Of a stretch of DNA of 64,000 nucleotides, positions 56,299 to 64,000 are shown piece after piece. A program made the translations under genes and the position numbers. The stretch is from contig PHBP01000010.1 in the NCBI GenBank assembly GCA_002842035.1, positions 48,211 through 112,210 on the forward strand, given 5' to 3'. Position 1 is the stretch's first letter. Each line of letters starts with the position of its first letter. This DNA comes from Candidatus Cloacimonetes bacterium HGW-Cloacimonetes-2. GTDB lineage: Bacteria > Cloacimonadota > Cloacimonadia > Cloacimonadales > Cloacimonadaceae. A model generated the notes under the pieces. The model ran no database searches and was not told the origin of the DNA. It saw only the letters and a list, made by a program, of their open reading frames with translations.

Positions 56299-57546
56299 CT
56301 ATGTCTTGAGCTGTTTTTTCTCTGCCGCAGGGAAGAGGATGTTATTAAGGATCAATCTGTAACCGGGAGAGTTCTTATGCAGATCCAGGATAGTCTCGGG
56401 ATCCCCGATTCTGTGCTGGTAATCTTCAGGGTCGTGCCCCCCAAAGAACGTAAAGGTGCCTCTGCCCACATTACCGTGCAGATAACGAACTTCGTTTTGA
56501 TTTGGTACTTCTGCCAGGATGATCACCCCGGGCTTGACCTTATCCTTGAAAAAGCTGGTCGTTTGCCCCAGAAAGCCATTGATCGAATTCACGTGGCATT
56601 GGGTAAGCATTGTCGGGACCGGATCATACTTGGCGGAGAAATCAAAGAGCTGGAAATAATCCGCCTCCGCACCTCGCAGCCGGGAGTAGTCGCTGGCATC
56701 TATATCTGAAAATTCATATTCAAAGGGATTGGGACGGAGGGTGAAATTGTGAAAGGCAAAGGTACGGCTAAAATCCAATTGATTCTGATATCCGGAATCC
56801 AGTCCATCGCCATCGATTGCCGAATCCACTATATCCAGATTGGCGGCAGCAAGCGCAATATCGATCGTATCGGTTGCACCGCACATAGCAAAGAGAAAAC
56901 CCCCGTTTTCCACAAAATTTCTGATCCTTTCTGCCACCGCGTGTTTGAGCTGCCAGACTTTGGAATATCCCAGCCGGGTCGCCATCTCTTCGTTTACCCG
57001 TACATCCTGTTGATACCAGGTGGCATAGCGGTAAGATCCATAGAACTTTCCATATTGCCCGGTAAAATCTTCGTGATGCAGATGCAACCAGTCATAATCC
57101 GAAAGCTCGCCTCTCAAGACCTCTTCGTCCCAAAGCCTGGTATATTCGATCTCTGCATATTCCAGCGCCATCGAAACCGCGTCGTCCCATGGCAGCGTAT
57201 TGGGCGGGATATAGACTGCAATCCTGGGCTCTTTCTCCAGGACTACAGCTTCCATATTGTTATCTTGAATCTCTGTAAGGATGGCAGCTATCTGTCCTCC
57301 GGAGACTGTTTCATAGCGAACTCCGCGTATATTGCACAGCGAAGCAAGAGCGCCTGATTCCGGCAGCAGAAAGCTCCCCCCTCTGTAGTTTAAGAGCCAT
57401 TTCACCGCATACTGCTCCTTCAAGGCTTGAAAGGCGACCCCATAAGCCTTGAGGTGATTGGTCTGGCTACGGTCCATCGGGATCAGTAAATCGGCTGAAA
57501 GACCGATACTGATCATACAAAAGACCGCAATGAGCAGTTTCTTCAG
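56299..57546 (-). CDS. Exported protein of the family usually labelled 'asparagine synthetase B', probable CTG start
   Basis: 415 residues if read from a CTG at 57546. The first ATG (57516) would cut a signal peptide in half (KKLLIAVFCMISIGLSA). The CTG overlaps the upstream stop as CTGA and has AAGGAG 8 bp before it. The body (LIPMDRSQTNHLKAYG, WLLNYRGGSFL, LHHEDFTGQYGKFY, FLFAMCGATDT, FFGGHDPEDYQH) matches a conserved FCB-group family often annotated asparagine synthetase B. I see no AsnB synthetase domain, so that name looks wrong. A class-I glutamine-amidotransferase-like fold is possible from FAMCGAT. Confidence 0.65.
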   Translation of the reverse strand: MKKLLIAVFCMISIGLSADLLIPMDRSQTNHLKAYGVAFQALKEQYAVKWLLNYRGGSFLLPESGALASLCNIRGVRYETVSGGQIAAILTEIQDNNMEAVVLEKEPRIAVYIPPNTLPWDDAVSMALEYAEIEYTRLWDEEVLRGELSDYDWLHLHHEDFTGQYGKFYGSYRYATWYQQDVRVNEEMATRLGYSKVWQLKHAVAERIRNFVENGGFLFAMCGATDTIDIALAAANLDIVDSAIDGDGLDSGYQNQLDFSRTFAFHNFTLRPNPFEYEFSDIDASDYSRLRGAEADYFQLFDFSAKYDPVPTMLTQCHVNSINGFLGQTTSFFKDKVKPGVIILAEVPNQNEVRYLHGNVGRGTFTFFGGHDPEDYQHRIGDPETILDLHKNSPGYRLILNNILFPAAEKKQLKT

Positions 57547-58481
57547 AGTTTCTTCTCCTTGATATAAGCCAATAGTTCTTCGGTGGATGATTCGGGATTA
57601 TCATACCACGCCATTCTGGCAAACTTTAGCATTTTCTGGATGCGCGAAGCTTCCAGTACTCCAAAGTACTCCATCAGGTCTTCAGATGTCAAGCTAAATC
57701 TTTTCTCCGAAAGCAATTCCAGCTTGCGCTGATCTTCTGGCATAATACTGTCCATTATTCCGGATTGCATCAGGAGTTCAAATCCTCTGGCGGCAGCCTC
57801 TCCCTCTGGAGCCTTGCGGTTTCGCAGATGCTTTACCGGGCTGCTTACCATTATCTTGGAAAACTCATCGCTGATTCTGGGACGTGCTAAACTGCGCACT
57901 TGGGGAGCACATTCCCGCAGTGCGTCCCAAGTATTGGACTCAAAACTATAGCCCAATAGTGTGGCAAATCTGATTGCTCTCAGCATCCTGAGCGGATCTT
58001 CCATAAAACTCTTGCGAGGGTCTATGGGAGTGCGGATCAGCCCATCATTGAGATCTCTCAGCCCCATCTTGGTCAAATCTACCAGATTGCCTCCGCTAAC
58101 GCTGAGTAGTAGTGAATTAATCGTAAAATCCCGGCGAAACACATCATCCTGCAAGCTACCAAAATCCACTTTTGGATTGCGGTTTCCCGGATTGTACAGT
58201 TCCCTGCGGGTCATCACAAATTCAATCGTGATACCCTGATAGTTTATATAGGCAGTGCCAAACTTGGGGTAATTGAAAGGCTCTCCTGATGCCAGCTTGG
58301 TATGTAAAAAAGCTGCTAAAAGGATACCACCCCGGGGCAGCTCCACAGTTAGATCAAAATCCTCCGTTTGCCTGTGTATGAGCAGATCGCGCACCGCTCC
58401 TCCGGCAAAGTAAACCTTTCCGGCAAATTCTGTGCCTTCGATCGCTTCCGCTATCGTAATCCTTAGCTGGTGTATGTTCAT
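57543..58481 (-). CDS. tRNA nucleotidyltransferase / poly(A) polymerase family protein
   Basis: 312 residues. The class-II nucleotidyltransferase core is clear: GGAVRDLL at 27-34, DFDLTV with the catalytic aspartates 41 and 43, RRDFTINSLLL near 134 and a DPLRMLRAIRFATLLGY RNA-binding helix near 163. It lacks an HD domain. It could add CCA to tRNA or be a PcnB-like polymerase or an A-adding/CC-adding enzyme; the sequence alone does not decide. It overlaps hemW by 4 bp. Confidence 0.88.
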   Translation of the reverse strand: MNIHQLRITIAEAIEGTEFAGKVYFAGGAVRDLLIHRQTEDFDLTVELPRGGILLAAFLHTKLASGEPFNYPKFGTAYINYQGITIEFVMTRRELYNPGNRNPKVDFGSLQDDVFRRDFTINSLLLSVSGGNLVDLTKMGLRDLNDGLIRTPIDPRKSFMEDPLRMLRAIRFATLLGYSFESNTWDALRECAPQVRSLARPRISDEFSKIMVSSPVKHLRNRKAPEGEAAARGFELLMQSGIMDSIMPEDQRKLELLSEKRFSLTSEDLMEYFGVLEASRIQKMLKFARMAWYDNPESSTEELLAYIKEKKL

Positions 58482-59620
58482 TCGGTCAATTCCCTTATCA
58501 CTGCATTGGAGATAAAATACGCGTTCGGACTCAAGCGGATTGAATCATCGTCTGTTATTAGCATCCCGAGCGAACTGAGCCGCTTGATCTGCTTGTTTTT
58601 CAGATCCCAAAGATCGACTCCAAGCTTGGATAGAGCCTGATCTCTGCGAATTCCACCGCTCAAACGCATACCCATCATAATATAATCATTTACTCGATCA
58701 TTACCAGTATCCTGCACTCCAAAAAGCTTGCCAGCTCTAAGATTCTGCTCGTAAAGCCCCAAATCAGCCGGATTTTCATAGCGAATCCCATCAATATAGC
58801 CCCAGGCACCTGCCCCCAAGCCCAAGTAATCATTACTTTTCCAATAGTGCAGATTGTGCCTGGATTCATAGCCCGAAAAAGCAAAATTGGATATCTCATA
58901 TTGGATAAATCCTGAATTGCTCAGCTTTTCCCGGATCAGTTCATAAGCATCGGCTTGGATATCCTCGCTGATGGCATTGTATTCTGCAAGCCGGGCGCTA
59001 TCACTATGGCTCCATTCACAGCTCTCATCGAGATTCAGGAGATAGGTAGAAATGTGCTTTGGATTTAGCTCAGTATATTCATCCAGTACCCTTGCCAGAT
59101 CAGATAAGCTCTGCCCCGGCAAGCCATAGATCAGATCCAGAGAATAGTTTTCCCAGCCTTTGTCTTGCAAGAGGCCAATCTTCTCTTTGATCTGAGCCCT
59201 GCGGTGGCGACGCTGAAGCCAGATAAGATCCTCATCCCGGGTGGATTGCAGACCTATCGAAAGCCGATTTACAGGAGTCTTTTCGAGTTCATCCAGAAAA
59301 GCTCCGGTAATCTGTATAGGATTGATCTCAAGTGTAAGCTCAGGTTGTGGACTGAGGGTAAAACACGAGCAGATTTCCGATATCTGTGAAGCATCCATGA
59401 TTGATGGACTGCCGCCTCCAAAGTAGATGGTATCGGCATTTACCAGATCTGGATTGTATCTACGGTAGAGCTCGATTTCTTGTAAAAGTATTCCATGATA
59501 GTCAGCTACTGCTTCCCGCCTGTATGGCAAGGAAAAGAAGCTGCAATAACCGCATCTGGTAAGGCAAAACGGGATATGCAGATAAACTGCTAGCGGGCTT
59601 TGCGGAATATCCTGTCCCAT
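58478..59620 (-). CDS. hemW: HemW-type radical SAM protein (coproporphyrinogen oxidase-like)
   Basis: 380 residues. Radical SAM cysteines C19, C23 and C26 (CLTRCGYCSF) follow the CxxxCxxC pattern with Phe rather than Cys two residues on, which separates HemW from true HemN. The IYFGGGSPS motif (SAM glycine-rich) near 66 and RHNLHYWKSNDYLGLGAGAWG near 254 are conserved. Known role: heme chaperone or delivery, not coproporphyrinogen oxidation. It overlaps the end of lepB by about 31 bp. Confidence 0.88.
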   Translation of the reverse strand: MGQDIPQSPLAVYLHIPFCLTRCGYCSFFSLPYRREAVADYHGILLQEIELYRRYNPDLVNADTIYFGGGSPSIMDASQISEICSCFTLSPQPELTLEINPIQITGAFLDELEKTPVNRLSIGLQSTRDEDLIWLQRRHRRAQIKEKIGLLQDKGWENYSLDLIYGLPGQSLSDLARVLDEYTELNPKHISTYLLNLDESCEWSHSDSARLAEYNAISEDIQADAYELIREKLSNSGFIQYEISNFAFSGYESRHNLHYWKSNDYLGLGAGAWGYIDGIRYENPADLGLYEQNLRAGKLFGVQDTGNDRVNDYIMMGMRLSGGIRRDQALSKLGVDLWDLKNKQIKRLSSLGMLITDDDSIRLSPNAYFISNAVIRELTE

Positions 59621-60507
59621 CTGATATGCGGGCTATCGTAAAGCTTGTTAAATTCGATTCCTTTGGAGAAGAAGATAAAGGCGGGAGTTCCCGTGATATC
59701 CTTGCGATCGAGGAAGCCCCAATAACGGCTGTCTTCGCTTACATCGCGGTTATCACCCAAAACAAAGTACTTTCCGGGTGGCACTTTCACGGGACCAAAC
59801 CAGTCACGGTTAAAATTCACCAGCTTCAGGCTATCTGCGGGATCATCAACTATATAAGGATCGTACCAACGGTTTTGCGCTACATAATCGATGAAGTTCC
59901 TGGGATAACGGTGCTCTATGATCTCTCTGGGCGGCATCGGTGGTGATGGATTGGCGATATCGTAAGACTCATAGCCGCGGGTAAACTCTTTGCCATTGAC
60001 GTAAACGATCTTATCTCTAACGCTTACTATATCCCCCGGCATTCCTATCACGCGTTTTACCACGTTTAGCCTGGTATAATAGGTGATGTGGAAGAAGGTA
60101 AGCGGTTGCTTTGCGAAAGCGGTCTTTTTGTTGATATAGATAGGATCAAAGATCTTGATAAAGTTCTTTGCGGCAAGGCTGTCTTCGGGTGTGCCCGGCT
60201 GGATTTTCGGATAGCGGAAAGTGACTATATCTTCGCGCTTGGGATCCGTCAGATAGTATTTGAGCTTGTTGGCAACGAGGTAATCCCCCACCAAAAGGGT
60301 CTTTTCCATCGAGGAAGTGGGGATCATAAAGTTTTGGAAAGTGTAGTTGCGGATGATCATAGCCACCACAAAAGCAAAGAGAATGGCTTCAACCCAATCC
60401 TGAACAAATGGTTTGCGTTTTCTGAACTTTTTGCCCTCGGGAATGGGGCTGATTGTATAGGCTGGCTCGTTTAGCTGTTTTTTGCTGTAACTGCTTTTAT
60501 CTTTCAT
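59590..60507 (-). CDS. lepB: Signal peptidase I
   Basis: 305 residues. A cytoplasmic N-terminal tail is followed by one membrane helix (about 39-54). The catalytic serine lies in PTSSMEKTL (about residue 66) and the general-base lysine in VVKRVIGMPGD (about residue 151). The C-terminal GDNRDVSEDSRYWGF box is intact. It cleaves signal peptides, of which this window has many. First gene of a long minus-strand run; the ATG closely follows AAAGG. Confidence 0.95.
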   Translation of the reverse strand: MKDKSSYSKKQLNEPAYTISPIPEGKKFRKRKPFVQDWVEAILFAFVVAMIIRNYTFQNFMIPTSSMEKTLLVGDYLVANKLKYYLTDPKREDIVTFRYPKIQPGTPEDSLAAKNFIKIFDPIYINKKTAFAKQPLTFFHITYYTRLNVVKRVIGMPGDIVSVRDKIVYVNGKEFTRGYESYDIANPSPPMPPREIIEHRYPRNFIDYVAQNRWYDPYIVDDPADSLKLVNFNRDWFGPVKVPPGKYFVLGDNRDVSEDSRYWGFLDRKDITGTPAFIFFSKGIEFNKLYDSPHIRWDRIFRKAR

Positions 60508-60574
60508 CCTTTAAACTTCCTCATATCGCGCAATATAAGGACAGAGCCCTGATCAGGCTAAATATGTCAAGCAC

Positions 60575-60603
60575 AAAAAGAAAACCGGCTCTTTCGAGCC
60601 GGT
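60575..60603 (-). terminator. Rho-independent terminator of the small membrane protein gene
   Basis: ACCGGCTC (60584-60591) and GAGCCGGT (60596-60603) form a perfect 8-bp stem. The minus-strand loop is GAAA and the tail is TTTCTTTTTG. It separates this gene from lepB downstream. Confidence 0.88.
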
Positions 60604-60629
60604 AACCATAGCTTAAAAGACACAAATCA

Positions 60630-60926
60630 TCATTCAAATGCGCCGGCCATACCACCAACAGCACCGATAATGGCGCCTGCCAGGATAATGTAAAGCACAA
60701 TACCTACGACCATAAAGATCAACTGAGCCTTGGCCCAATTGCTGCGGTTAGGATTCTCAGTACTGCTGGCTGCCCAGACAATTAACATCACCAGATTCAC
60801 GATCGGGACGCACATTATAAGCATCGTGATAATCCAATTTCCCATTGTCATAACTGGTGCCATGGGTTGTTGCGAAACATACTGCTGCTGTTGTGGCGGC
60901 TGTGAATAGTTGGGATATTGTTCCAT
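60630..60926 (-). CDS. Small two-helix membrane protein with Gln/Pro-rich head
   Basis: 98 residues from the ATG at 60926, 9 bp after AAAGGAGG; an ATG further up lies before the ribosome binding site. The head is QYPNYSQPPQQQQYVSQQP. Two membrane helices follow (MGNWIITMLIMCVPIVNLVMLIVWA and LIFMVVGIVLYIILAGAIIGAVGG), joined by a short NPNRSNWAKAQ loop. This layout recurs in many bacteria as an uncharacterised small membrane protein. It is a single-gene unit closed by a good terminator. Confidence 0.75.
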   Translation of the reverse strand: MEQYPNYSQPPQQQQYVSQQPMAPVMTMGNWIITMLIMCVPIVNLVMLIVWAASSTENPNRSNWAKAQLIFMVVGIVLYIILAGAIIGAVGGMAGAFE

Positions 60927-61162
60927 AACCGGAACCTCCTTTTTTATCATATCACCATACTGACTCTATTCATCTGTATGTCAAGCAGAAATTTACATAG
61001 TTCCAAAAGTATCTGTACATTTTTTGCCCGGATCAGTAGTATAAACCCTCACCCCAAACTTCAAATGACCCAAAATGGCTGCAAAACGATTATGTAAAGT
61101 TCCTTCGTTTTGCCCAATGGAAGATACACAAGTCGGGCAAGGGCATTGTAGGCATGATCTCC

Positions 61163-62761
61163 TTATCTTATGATAGTAAATTTCTTAATGTTGGTCTGAT
61201 CGCCAGTCCTTGCCCGGCATAAATACAAACCTGATGTATAGTTGGAGAGATTGATTGATCTGGACAATTCATTAGAAGATATGCTGTTGACTTCTGTACG
61301 ATAGATTGCTTGACCTTTAATATTGAAGATTTCTATTGTTATGGGCATTCTTCCATTTTTTTCCAATCCCGATAGCGAAATCGTGATCTCTCCATTAGTT
61401 CGTACGGGATTGGGACTCAATCTCATATGCAATTGATCTCCCAGTTGAGGTGCAATGAGATCATCATTAGCGACCATTCCGGGATTACCGCCATAGATAA
61501 ATACATACCCTCGAAAATCATGATATGGCCATATACCCTCCTCAAACGGCGCAGAGACAGCAATGTCATCACATCCATCACCATTAAAATCACCACCTGC
61601 AACATCATAGCCGTAGTTTTCGACTGTATTGACTTTCTGCCAGTCTGCAATTCCATCCATATTTTCTGAACCCAACCAGACGGCAAACCGACGACTCTGA
61701 TAAGCAGCTCCGATTACGTCACTGAAGCCATCGCCATTAAAGTCACCATGGTTTATACCACGAAGTTGAGCATTACCAAAAAATATCGGATTTAAGCTAA
61801 CGCTGGGATCCGGTGTAAGACCGGTATCAGTTCCGAACCAAACATTCATTCCTCGACTATCAATGTATCCCAGGAAATCGTCAAATCCGTCATTGTTTAA
61901 GTCCCCAAGTGGCTTACATCTCCGCGTAATAGATACTGGCGTGTGGACGATAATCGTATAATCAGAAAACACTCTTTCACTGTTTCCATAATACACGCAT
62001 ACGGTAGAAAATTGATCATATCCCTGTTGCTCACCAAGATATCCTATGGAAAAATCATGATATCCATCGCTGTTTATGTCGCCAATACCAATAATTGATC
62101 CGTCAGGAGCTCCGCTTTGAAAGTCTAAACTAAGTATGTTTTGCCGGGTAAAAGATCCCCCCCACATGATATCGAAATAAGGATAGTAGTTTATTTGATA
62201 GCAAATACCAACATCACCAAAACCGTCCCCATCAACATCGCCAAGTTCGTACATATTATAAGTGTTTACACCAGGTTGAAGATACTCAATCCTATCAGGG
62301 CTTGATAAATTGCTTGTTCCACCAAAGTAAAACATGAGTCTTACACTTCCGGTAACATCTGGGTTTCTGTCTACAATAATGAGGTCGTCAAAGCCATCAC
62401 CGTTTATATCACCGGGATTTATGATTGAGCCAATCACTCTCTGCATTCCTTGGGGATAATCTCCCTCCAAGGTCATGGCTGGCTCTGATGCGGAGCTAAA
62501 ACCGAGCCCACCATAATATACATAGACTTTCCCATGGGATGGCGTGTAGGGATACACCCAACCATAACCAGCTGAGAGCACTATCAGGTCATCGTAGTTA
62601 TCATGGTTAAAGTCTAAACTCACAATGCTGTAACCAAAAGCAGACGCATTATGTTCACCTTGCAGTTGCGCCAGCAGAGGCATGTCATTTAAACCATGCA
62701 TTACATAGATGGGCATAATTATCAAAAAGAAAGATAAAGCAAACCTGGTCGAAACCAACAT
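61163..62761 (-). CDS. Exported FG-GAP repeat protein with C-terminal sorting domain
   Basis: 532 residues. The signal peptide covers about residues 1-22. Seven calcium-loop/FG-GAP repeats follow (DFNHDNYDD, DINGDGFDD, DVDGDGFGD, DINSDGYHD, DLNNDGFDD, DFNGDGFSD, DFNGDGCDD). The sorting tail runs from about residue 445 (MRLSPNPVRTNGE ... IEIFNIKGQ ... GLYLCRART). Same order and number of repeats as the 19764-21395 protein, so the two are paralogues. AGGAGGA lies just before the ATG. Confidence 0.8.
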   Translation of the reverse strand: MLVSTRFALSFFLIIMPIYVMHGLNDMPLLAQLQGEHNASAFGYSIVSLDFNHDNYDDLIVLSAGYGWVYPYTPSHGKVYVYYGGLGFSSASEPAMTLEGDYPQGMQRVIGSIINPGDINGDGFDDLIIVDRNPDVTGSVRLMFYFGGTSNLSSPDRIEYLQPGVNTYNMYELGDVDGDGFGDVGICYQINYYPYFDIMWGGSFTRQNILSLDFQSGAPDGSIIGIGDINSDGYHDFSIGYLGEQQGYDQFSTVCVYYGNSERVFSDYTIIVHTPVSITRRCKPLGDLNNDGFDDFLGYIDSRGMNVWFGTDTGLTPDPSVSLNPIFFGNAQLRGINHGDFNGDGFSDVIGAAYQSRRFAVWLGSENMDGIADWQKVNTVENYGYDVAGGDFNGDGCDDIAVSAPFEEGIWPYHDFRGYVFIYGGNPGMVANDDLIAPQLGDQLHMRLSPNPVRTNGEITISLSGLEKNGRMPITIEIFNIKGQAIYRTEVNSISSNELSRSINLSNYTSGLYLCRARTGDQTNIKKFTIIR

Positions 62762-63100
62762 TCCTCCTGAAATGATTCTTAGTGTAAGAGTTAGTTACTT
62801 ATTCTAACCACCAAAAACACTTTGGCGTCCAGTAAATTTATTGGGGCAATATCTGTACTAAATATTGATAAACCCCGTATCGGCACGCATCACGCTATGT
62901 TCGTGATCATAATTTTCAATCCAATTGCCATCCTATGCCATGAACCTACTATTCCTAAATTAATCGATGATGATAAAAAAGCAAACGGAAAGGGAAAAAA
63001 TTATTTTCTGTCTCATCCTTGCTCATCCTGATTTGTCAGCATACAGGTCAGTGCTTTCCTGGCTCTGGATCAATGATCACATCTAAAGCAAGGAGATAGC
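62762..63100. other. Divergent intergenic region, no gene supported
   Basis: About 340 bp between the FG-GAP gene and the lysozyme remnant. It is AT-rich. A 69-codon frame at 62822-63031 lacks a ribosome binding site and any recognisable domain. AAGGAG sits 6 bp before the lysozyme ATG. Confidence 0.5.
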
Positions 63101-63594
63101 ATGACCGAAGCGTTGATGAATCGAATCAAGGCGCAGTTAGTCAGACATGAGGGTCTGAGGCTGAAGCCATACCGCTGCACTGCAGGAAAGCTGACCATCG
63201 GTATCGGCCGCAATCTCGATGACCGGGGAATATCGCAGAAAGAAGCTTATGCCATGTTAGAAAGAGATATCCAGGACTGCGAGAAGTGGCTGATCGATGA
63301 GATACCTGAGGTTTATAATAAGCTCGATGAGGTTCGCCAGTCGGTGCTGCTGAACATGTGCATAAGCATCCCACAAAGCCGCAAGTGGATAGTATCGGAC
63401 TTCGTCCGTGCGCTCCTTTGCGGGAACCCTGCTACCTTGGTATCAATGGCCTGCTTGGCTTCAAGAATGCTTTGGCTTTCGTCGGTGCTGGAGACTGGGA
63501 GCGAGCCGCCAATGGCATTCTGGCCTCTAAATGGGCGAAGCAGGTGGGAATGAGAGCCATTGAGCTTTCCGAGATGATGAGGAAGGGCCAGTGA
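63101..63594 (+). pseudogene. Phage-type (T4-like) lysozyme gene broken by an insertion of about 70 bp
   Basis: Residues 1-87 are a normal lysozyme N-terminus: E17, C26 and T32 sit at the spacing of the T4-type catalytic triad (HEGLRLKPYRCTAGKLTIG). After LLNMC (codon ending 63361) the frame leaves the family. The expected continuation LGINGLLGFKNALAFVGAGDWERAANGIL starts at 63436 in another frame and ends in TGA at 63592-63594. The 74 bases between (63362-63435) replace about two codons, shifting frame by two. They contain a small CGGAC-TTC-GTCCG hairpin. A remnant of a phage lysis cassette, or a sequencing/assembly artefact, would explain it. Confidence 0.72.
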
Positions 63595-63863
63595 TCCCTA
63601 TCCCAGTCGAGACCGATGCCATGCTCGCCATCATCAATCTGCCCAAAGAAATGTCCAACAATGGCATCTTCAGGGAGCATCAGGGATTGGTACTTGAGAT
63701 GATCCGCTCTTTGGTTCTGCAAGAGCACTATGATCGAGCAACTCACGAAGATATGCCGGAAGAGGAGCCATTTCTGGTTTCTTTTCGCCACACCCTAAAT
63801 CCTTTGCAAGCAAAGTCTTCAGGGAACCCGATTTTCCCTCCCTCCCCTCCTCTTTCCGCATAG
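63591..63863 (+). CDS. Small hypothetical protein after the lysozyme
   Basis: 90 residues from a GTG whose last two bases and following A form the lysozyme stop (GTGA overlap). This is the coupling expected in a phage lysis cassette. I recognise no domain. The final 20 or so residues (Pro/Ser-rich) look like read-out into non-coding sequence, so the true protein may once have been shorter or continued differently. No membrane segment is predicted by eye, so it is not an obvious holin. Confidence 0.4.
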   Translation: MIPIPVETDAMLAIINLPKEMSNNGIFREHQGLVLEMIRSLVLQEHYDRATHEDMPEEEPFLVSFRHTLNPLQAKSSGNPIFPPSPPLSA

Positions 63864-63872
63864 TCTAAAGCA

Positions 63873-63949
63873 TATCAAGAGCAGATCAAGAGCAAATCAC
63901 CTCGAACCCGGTTCGACTTGATTTGCTCTTGATCTGCTGGTGATCTCCT
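63873..63949. repeat. Palindromic array of seven 11-bp units
   Basis: TATCAAGAGCA, GATCAAGAGCA, AATCACCTCGA, central ACCCGGTTCGA, CTTGATTTGCT, CTTGATCTGCT and GGTGATCTCCT in perfect phase. The right half is close to the reverse complement of the left around TCGAACCCGGTTCGA. Read on the minus strand it matches the 26107-26194 array over most of its length, so the two are copies in opposite orientation. Confidence 0.75.
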
Positions 63950-64000
63950 GTAGATCAAGGAAAACAAAGCGGATGGCAATCGCCGTTGAAAGTGGTGCAA

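Noticed and set aside
56299-57516. Asparagine synthetase B as the function of this gene
   Set aside because: Neither the N-terminal Cys of the glutaminase domain nor the ATP-binding SGGxDS loop is present; the label appears to be an inherited database name.
62822-63031. A 69-codon frame in the gap before the lysozyme
   Set aside because: No ribosome binding site, no domain, and AT-rich composition like the rest of the gap.

Overview
The window reads as a gene-dense chromosomal segment of an anaerobic, fermentative, Gram-negative bacterium of the FCB group. It is most likely from Cloacimonadota (relatives of Candidatus Cloacimonas). Three things point there. Several large exported proteins end in Por/type-IX-secretion-like C-terminal sorting domains. 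There is a sodium-pumping methylmalonyl-CoA decarboxylase operon typical of propionate-forming syntrophs. Outer-membrane, lipoprotein and MCE-type envelope genes are present. The phylum assignment is inference from gene content, not from a marker gene. I found no rRNA gene, tRNA gene or CRISPR array.

Layout. 0.2-1.9 kb: a NifX-like / DUF134 / Mrp ATPase trio. 2.3-5.5 kb: a large exported protein. 5.7-16.7 kb: one plus-strand operon (ssnA, ygeY, threonine-synthase-like, hydantoinase-like, molybdenum hydroxylase large subunit, 2Fe-2S subunit, ygeW, a second PLP enzyme, a MocA-like transferase). It matches the selenium-linked purine / uric-acid catabolic cluster but has unusual membership and is interrupted by a small nuclease-coding element with perfect inverted repeats. 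16.7-19.4 kb: rmuC, a LexA/CI-like S24 regulator and a small exported protein. 19.8-21.4 kb: an FG-GAP surface protein. 21.7-26.1 kb: a minus-strand operon headed by a CsoR-type repressor with a clear operator, encoding an exported Cys/His protein, an outer-membrane protein, an FMN-binding-like protein and a MacB/LolCDE-like ABC transporter. 26.9-29.6 kb: another sorted exported protein.

29.7-34.4 kb (minus): enolase, a broken S23 four-helix-bundle gene inside an inverted-repeat element, an SPFH protein and formate-THF ligase. 34.8-43.4 kb (plus): the methylmalonyl-CoA decarboxylase operon (with a biotin carrier bearing two biotinyl domains), then an LpoB-like lipoprotein, two tandem phosphate butyryltransferase paralogues, rpiB and glyA. 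43.5-48.4 kb: a TldD/TldE pair, a DUF4139 protein and a small heat-shock protein. 48.4-60.5 kb (minus): a long run of lepB, hemW, a CCA/poly(A)-polymerase-like gene, an 'asparagine synthetase B'-annotated family protein with a probable CTG start, an MCE protein, a peptidase-propeller-barrel fusion, pepA and a ZnuABC-type metal importer. 60.6-64 kb: a small membrane protein, a second FG-GAP protein and a frameshifted phage-type lysozyme.

The most interesting signals are intergenic. (1) Elements with short-tandem inverted repeats exist in ORF-containing form (GxxExxY nuclease; S23 protein) and in apparently empty form elsewhere in the window. Three of the four sit between a stop codon, which the repeat itself supplies, and the next ribosome binding site. 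(2) Four loci are built of 11-bp units, three of them folding around a central palindrome. (3) The purine-type operon lacks a recognisable YgeX, YgfK and FAD subunit but carries two other fold-II PLP enzymes.
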